NCBI GenBank assembly: GCA_029857855.1
Contig: JAOUGG010000161.1
Span: 1-6,290 of the forward strand
Length of the DNA stretch: 6,290 nucleotides
Reading direction: 5' to 3'
Source: Acidimicrobiia bacterium
Lineage (GTDB): Bacteria > Actinomycetota > Acidimicrobiia > Acidimicrobiales > SZUA-35
The notes beneath the pieces are model-generated. The model was not told the DNA's origin and searched no databases. It saw only the letters and a program-made list of their open reading frames with translations. The position numbers and the translations under genes are program-made. Shown here in pieces: positions 3,665 to 6,290 of this stretch; position 1 is the first letter of the stretch, and the number at the start of each line of letters is the position of its first letter.

Positions 3665-6229
3665 ATGACCGAACTCGGCCCCCGTACGGCGGAGCTGTTG
3701 CCAACGTTGAGCATCGAGGAGAAGGCGGCCCTGACGGCCGGGTCCGGTTTCTTCCGCATGGCCGGGGTCGAGCGGTTGGGGCTTCCCAACTGGTTGACCA
3801 CCGACGGCCCCAACGGGGCCCGTGGCACCTCCCTGCTCGGATCGGGCGAGGCCCAGGCCACGTGCGTGCCGTGCGGGTCGGCTCTCGGGGCGACCTGGAA
3901 CCCGGAACTGGTGGAGGAGGTCGGCGCGCTCCTGGGCCGCGAAACCCGCTTCAAGGCGGCGCGGGTTCTCCTGGCCCCGACGGTCAACCTCCACCGATCG
4001 CCGTTGGCCGGCCGCAACTTCGAGTGTTTCTCCGAGGACCCGCTGCTGAGCGGGGTGTTGGCCGCCGCCTACATCCGCGGTGTGCAGTCCGAGGGGGTCG
4101 TCACGACGGTGAAGCACTTCGTCGGCAACGAGTGCGAGACGGACCGCAACACGAGCAACTCCATCATCGACGATCGGGCGTTGCGCGAGCTCTACCTCGT
4201 GCCGTTCGAATACGCGGTGAAGGAGGGCGGCACGCTCGGGGTGATGACGTCCTACAACCGTCTGAACGGCCGGTACTGCAACGAACAGAAGTGGCTCCTG
4301 ACCGATGTCCTGCGCAATGAGTGGGGTTTCGAGGGCTTTGTCGTCACCGACTGGTTCGCCGGCGCCTTTACCGAGTCGGCGGCGGAGGCCGGCCTCGACA
4401 TCGAGATGCCCGCCGGTGACCGCATCTTCGGTTCGGTTCTCGCCGAGGCGGTTCGTGACGGGCGGGTGCCCGAGTCGACGCTCGACCGGATCGCCGGTCG
4501 CCTGCTCTCGGTGTTCGAACGGATCGGTGCGTTCGATGACGAGCCCGAGATCGAGCAATCGATCGATCTGCCGGAGCATCGCGAGCTGGCCCGCCGGGCG
4601 GCGGCCGATGCCATCGTGCTGCTCCGCAACGAATCGGTCGACGCCTCATCGCTGCTTCCCCTGCCGGTCGACCAGTTGACCTCGATCGCGCTGATCGGAC
4701 CCAATGCCGGAAGGGCCCAGATCATGGGTGGCGGGTCGGCCAACCTCCGCCCCTTCCACCGCACCAGTCCGCTCGACGCGTTGCGGACCCGCCTCGGCGA
4801 TTCGGTCACGGTGACCTATGCGGAGGGCTGCAACATCGACAAGGTCGCCCCGCTTTTGGCCGGAAGCGAGATCCGCACCCCCGATGGGGAGCAGGGCTTC
4901 GCGCTCGACGTGTTCGACAATCGGAATTGGGAGGGCGAGCCGATCGCCCAGGCGACGAGGGACACCAGCCGGCTTACCCTCACCGACGAACCGGCCGCCG
5001 GTCACAAGCTGACCGAGTTCTCGGTTCGGGCCCGGGCAACGTACACACCGGGTGTTTCCGGTTCGTTCACCTTCGAGGTCGTGCAGGCAACGCCGAGTCG
5101 GGTGTTCGTCGACGGCGAGTTGGTGATCGACGGGATCACGGAGCGACCTCCGACGGGTTCCGCGTTTTTCGGGATGGGATCGGTGCCGATGACCCATTCG
5201 ATCGAGCTCACCGCCGGATCCGACCACGAGCTGGTGGTGGAGACGACCACAGCCGACGAGAGTCTGCTGGCCGGTCTCGATCTTCGGGTCCGAGCTCCGC
5301 GGCCCGACGATCCGCTGGGTGAGGCGGTGGCCGTGGCCGCCGCCGCCGACGTTGCCATCGTCGTCGTCGGTACCAACGACGATTGGGAGACCGAAGGGGA
5401 GGATCGGACGTTCCTCGGTCTGCCCGGCCGTCAGGATGCGCTGGTGTCGGCCATCGTCGCCGCCAATCCTCGCACCGTCGTCGTCGTCAACACCGGAGCC
5501 CCGGTGACCATGCCGTGGGCTCACTCGGTGCCGGCGATCCTCCAGTCGTGGCTTGGGGGTCAGGAGATGGCCGATGCGCTGGTCGACGTTCTGACCGGCG
5601 CTGCCGATCCCGGCGGCCGTCTCCCCACCACGCTTCCGGTCTGCCTCGAACACACCCCGAGCTACGGTCATTTTCCGGGCGACAACGGGCAGGTCGCCTA
5701 TGCCGAGAGCATTTTCGTGGGGTACCGGTGGTACGACAGCCGTCGCCTGCCGACCCTGTTCCCGTTCGGTCACGGTCTCTCCTACGCCGCCTTCGAGGTT
5801 GGTGAGCCGGCTGTTGTGGTCGACAGCGCATCGGCCTCCGGCGAGGTCGACATCACGATCGAGGTTCCGATCTCCAACACCAGCGATCGGCGGGGGAGTC
5901 ACGTGGTGCAGTGTTACGTCCGACCCCATCAGTCTCAAATCGTTCGGCCCGACAAGGAGCTGAAGGCGTTCGCCAAGGTCACCCTCGACGCAGGCTCCTC
6001 CACGACGGTGGTCTTGACGCTCGACGAGCGCAGCCTCGCCTATTGGGATCCTGCTCAGCCCGAGTGGCCGGACCTTCGGGCCGCCACCGCGGTGACGTTG
6101 CCGCATCTGCAGGGCCAGGAACGGCGGACCGAACCGGGGTGGACGGTGGATCCGGGTCGCTATGACATCGTCGTGGCGAACAGCGCCACCGATCCGGTCG
6201 CGTCGGTGACCGTCGACATCGCCGACTGA
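3665..6229 (+). CDS. Glycoside hydrolase family 3 (beta-glucosidase type) with PA14 insert and Fn3-like domain
   Basis: The product is 854 residues. The N-terminal GH3 barrel (about 10-300) contains TTDGPNGARG (D47), GRNFECFSEDP (R117, E120), KHFVGNECETDR (K150, H151) and MTSYNRLNG. VVTDWFA carries the likely nucleophile Asp229. The second GH3 domain is split by a PA14 beta-domain (about 405-530, including the FTFEVVQATPSRVFVDGELV stretch). It resumes with the predicted acid/base Glu577 in WETEGEDR, followed by LGLPGRQDALV. FPFGHGLSY precedes a C-terminal Fn3-like domain (about 715-840, including VVQCYVRP at 747 and ELKAF). This is the architecture of PA14-bearing beta-glucosidases such as the Kluyveromyces marxianus enzyme, where PA14 shapes the substrate pocket. 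The reaction is retaining hydrolysis of a terminal beta-linked sugar; beta-glucosidase is likely, but xyloside or steroid-glycoside specificity cannot be excluded. There is no signal peptide or membrane segment, so it is probably cytoplasmic. No transporter or regulator gene lies beside it in the window. All key residues are present. Confidence 0.95.
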   Translation: MTELGPRTAELLPTLSIEEKAALTAGSGFFRMAGVERLGLPNWLTTDGPNGARGTSLLGSGEAQATCVPCGSALGATWNPELVEEVGALLGRETRFKAARVLLAPTVNLHRSPLAGRNFECFSEDPLLSGVLAAAYIRGVQSEGVVTTVKHFVGNECETDRNTSNSIIDDRALRELYLVPFEYAVKEGGTLGVMTSYNRLNGRYCNEQKWLLTDVLRNEWGFEGFVVTDWFAGAFTESAAEAGLDIEMPAGDRIFGSVLAEAVRDGRVPESTLDRIAGRLLSVFERIGAFDDEPEIEQSIDLPEHRELARRAAADAIVLLRNESVDASSLLPLPVDQLTSIALIGPNAGRAQIMGGGSANLRPFHRTSPLDALRTRLGDSVTVTYAEGCNIDKVAPLLAGSEIRTPDGEQGFALDVFDNRNWEGEPIAQATRDTSRLTLTDEPAAGHKLTEFSVRARATYTPGVSGSFTFEVVQATPSRVFVDGELVIDGITERPPTGSAFFGMGSVPMTHSIELTAGSDHELVVETTTADESLLAGLDLRVRAPRPDDPLGEAVAVAAAADVAIVVVGTNDDWETEGEDRTFLGLPGRQDALVSAIVAANPRTVVVVNTGAPVTMPWAHSVPAILQSWLGGQEMADALVDVLTGAADPGGRLPTTLPVCLEHTPSYGHFPGDNGQVAYAESIFVGYRWYDSRRLPTLFPFGHGLSYAAFEVGEPAVVVDSASASGEVDITIEVPISNTSDRRGSHVVQCYVRPHQSQIVRPDKELKAFAKVTLDAGSSTTVVLTLDERSLAYWDPAQPEWPDLRAATAVTLPHLQGQERRTEPGWTVDPGRYDIVVANSATDPVASVTVDIAD

Positions 6230-6257
6230 ATCCCCAGCGCGGTCGGTCCCCCCATGC

Positions 6258-6290
6258 GGTTCTCCACGGATCCGCCGGGTGGTTCTCCAC
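6258..6290 (+). repeat. 10-bp direct repeat GGTTCTCCAC, 23-bp period
   Basis: GGTTCTCCAC occurs at 6258-6267 and again at 6281-6290, the last bases of the window, so further copies may follow outside. Between them is the 8-bp palindrome CGGATCCG (6267-6274). The stretch from 6230 to the edge holds no supported gene. No terminator with a T run is seen after the GH3 stop. Confidence 0.55.

Noticed and set aside
3485..4579. 364-codon minus-strand open frame opposite the GH3 gene
   Set aside because: Its composition is rich in Arg, Gly and His with no domain pattern, and it overlaps a clear GH3 catalytic domain.
4646..6106. 486-codon minus-strand open frame opposite the GH3 gene
   Set aside because: Shadow frame caused by high GC. 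It has no family motifs, while the opposite strand encodes PA14 and Fn3-like domains.
5979..6290. Minus-strand open frame reaching the right edge, as a possible gene entering from outside
   Set aside because: Most of it overlaps the end of the GH3 gene and its composition is Arg/Pro/Ser-rich shadow-like; no motif supports it.

Overview
The window is GC-rich DNA, almost fully coding, with short intergenic gaps. It looks like the chromosome of a high-GC actinobacterium. Long Thr-rich 'TTTT' linkers in a membrane protein, a GTG start, leaderless-looking starts and a DM13-domain protein would suit the class Acidimicrobiia. That placement is an inference from style, not from a marker gene. There are no RNA genes, insertion sequences, CRISPR arrays or phage genes.

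Layout, left to right. (1) The C-terminal 137 residues of a sulfotransferase-like protein, plus strand, cut by the left edge. (2) A single-pass membrane protein, plus strand, with a Gly/Tyr/Asp/Pro-rich cytoplasmic N-terminus. Outside the membrane it has two copies of an unrecognised roughly 85-residue two-cysteine module, each preceded by a Thr-rich linker. (3) A 77-bp convergent gap. (4) On the minus strand, a membrane-anchored protein with the fold signature of sulfatase-like hydrolases (alkaline-phosphatase superfamily). Its expected catalytic positions appear altered, and it carries an in-frame 9-bp tandem repeat giving six Leu/Val-Asp-His units. (5) Upstream of it on the minus strand, a membrane-anchored DM13-domain protein. 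(6) A 196-bp divergent promoter region with a 13-bp palindrome and an 11-bp-period direct repeat. (7) On the plus strand, a complete cytoplasmic glycoside hydrolase family 3 enzyme with an inserted PA14 domain and a C-terminal fibronectin-III-like domain. (8) 61 bp of downstream sequence with a 10-bp direct repeat at the right edge.

These genes do not form an obvious single pathway. Three products (2, 4, 5) are membrane-anchored with extracytoplasmic domains. The GH3 enzyme points to intracellular use of oligosaccharides or glycosides. The sulfotransferase and the sulfatase-like protein both relate to sulfate or phosphate ester chemistry, but nothing visible links them directly.

The most unusual signal is regulatory. 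Two genes on opposite strands each start 6-7 nt after an identical TAACCT hexamer, with no Shine-Dalgarno sequence. In both cases the TAA of that hexamer is the stop codon of the preceding gene. This suggests leaderless transcripts whose -10 box reuses the upstream stop codon.
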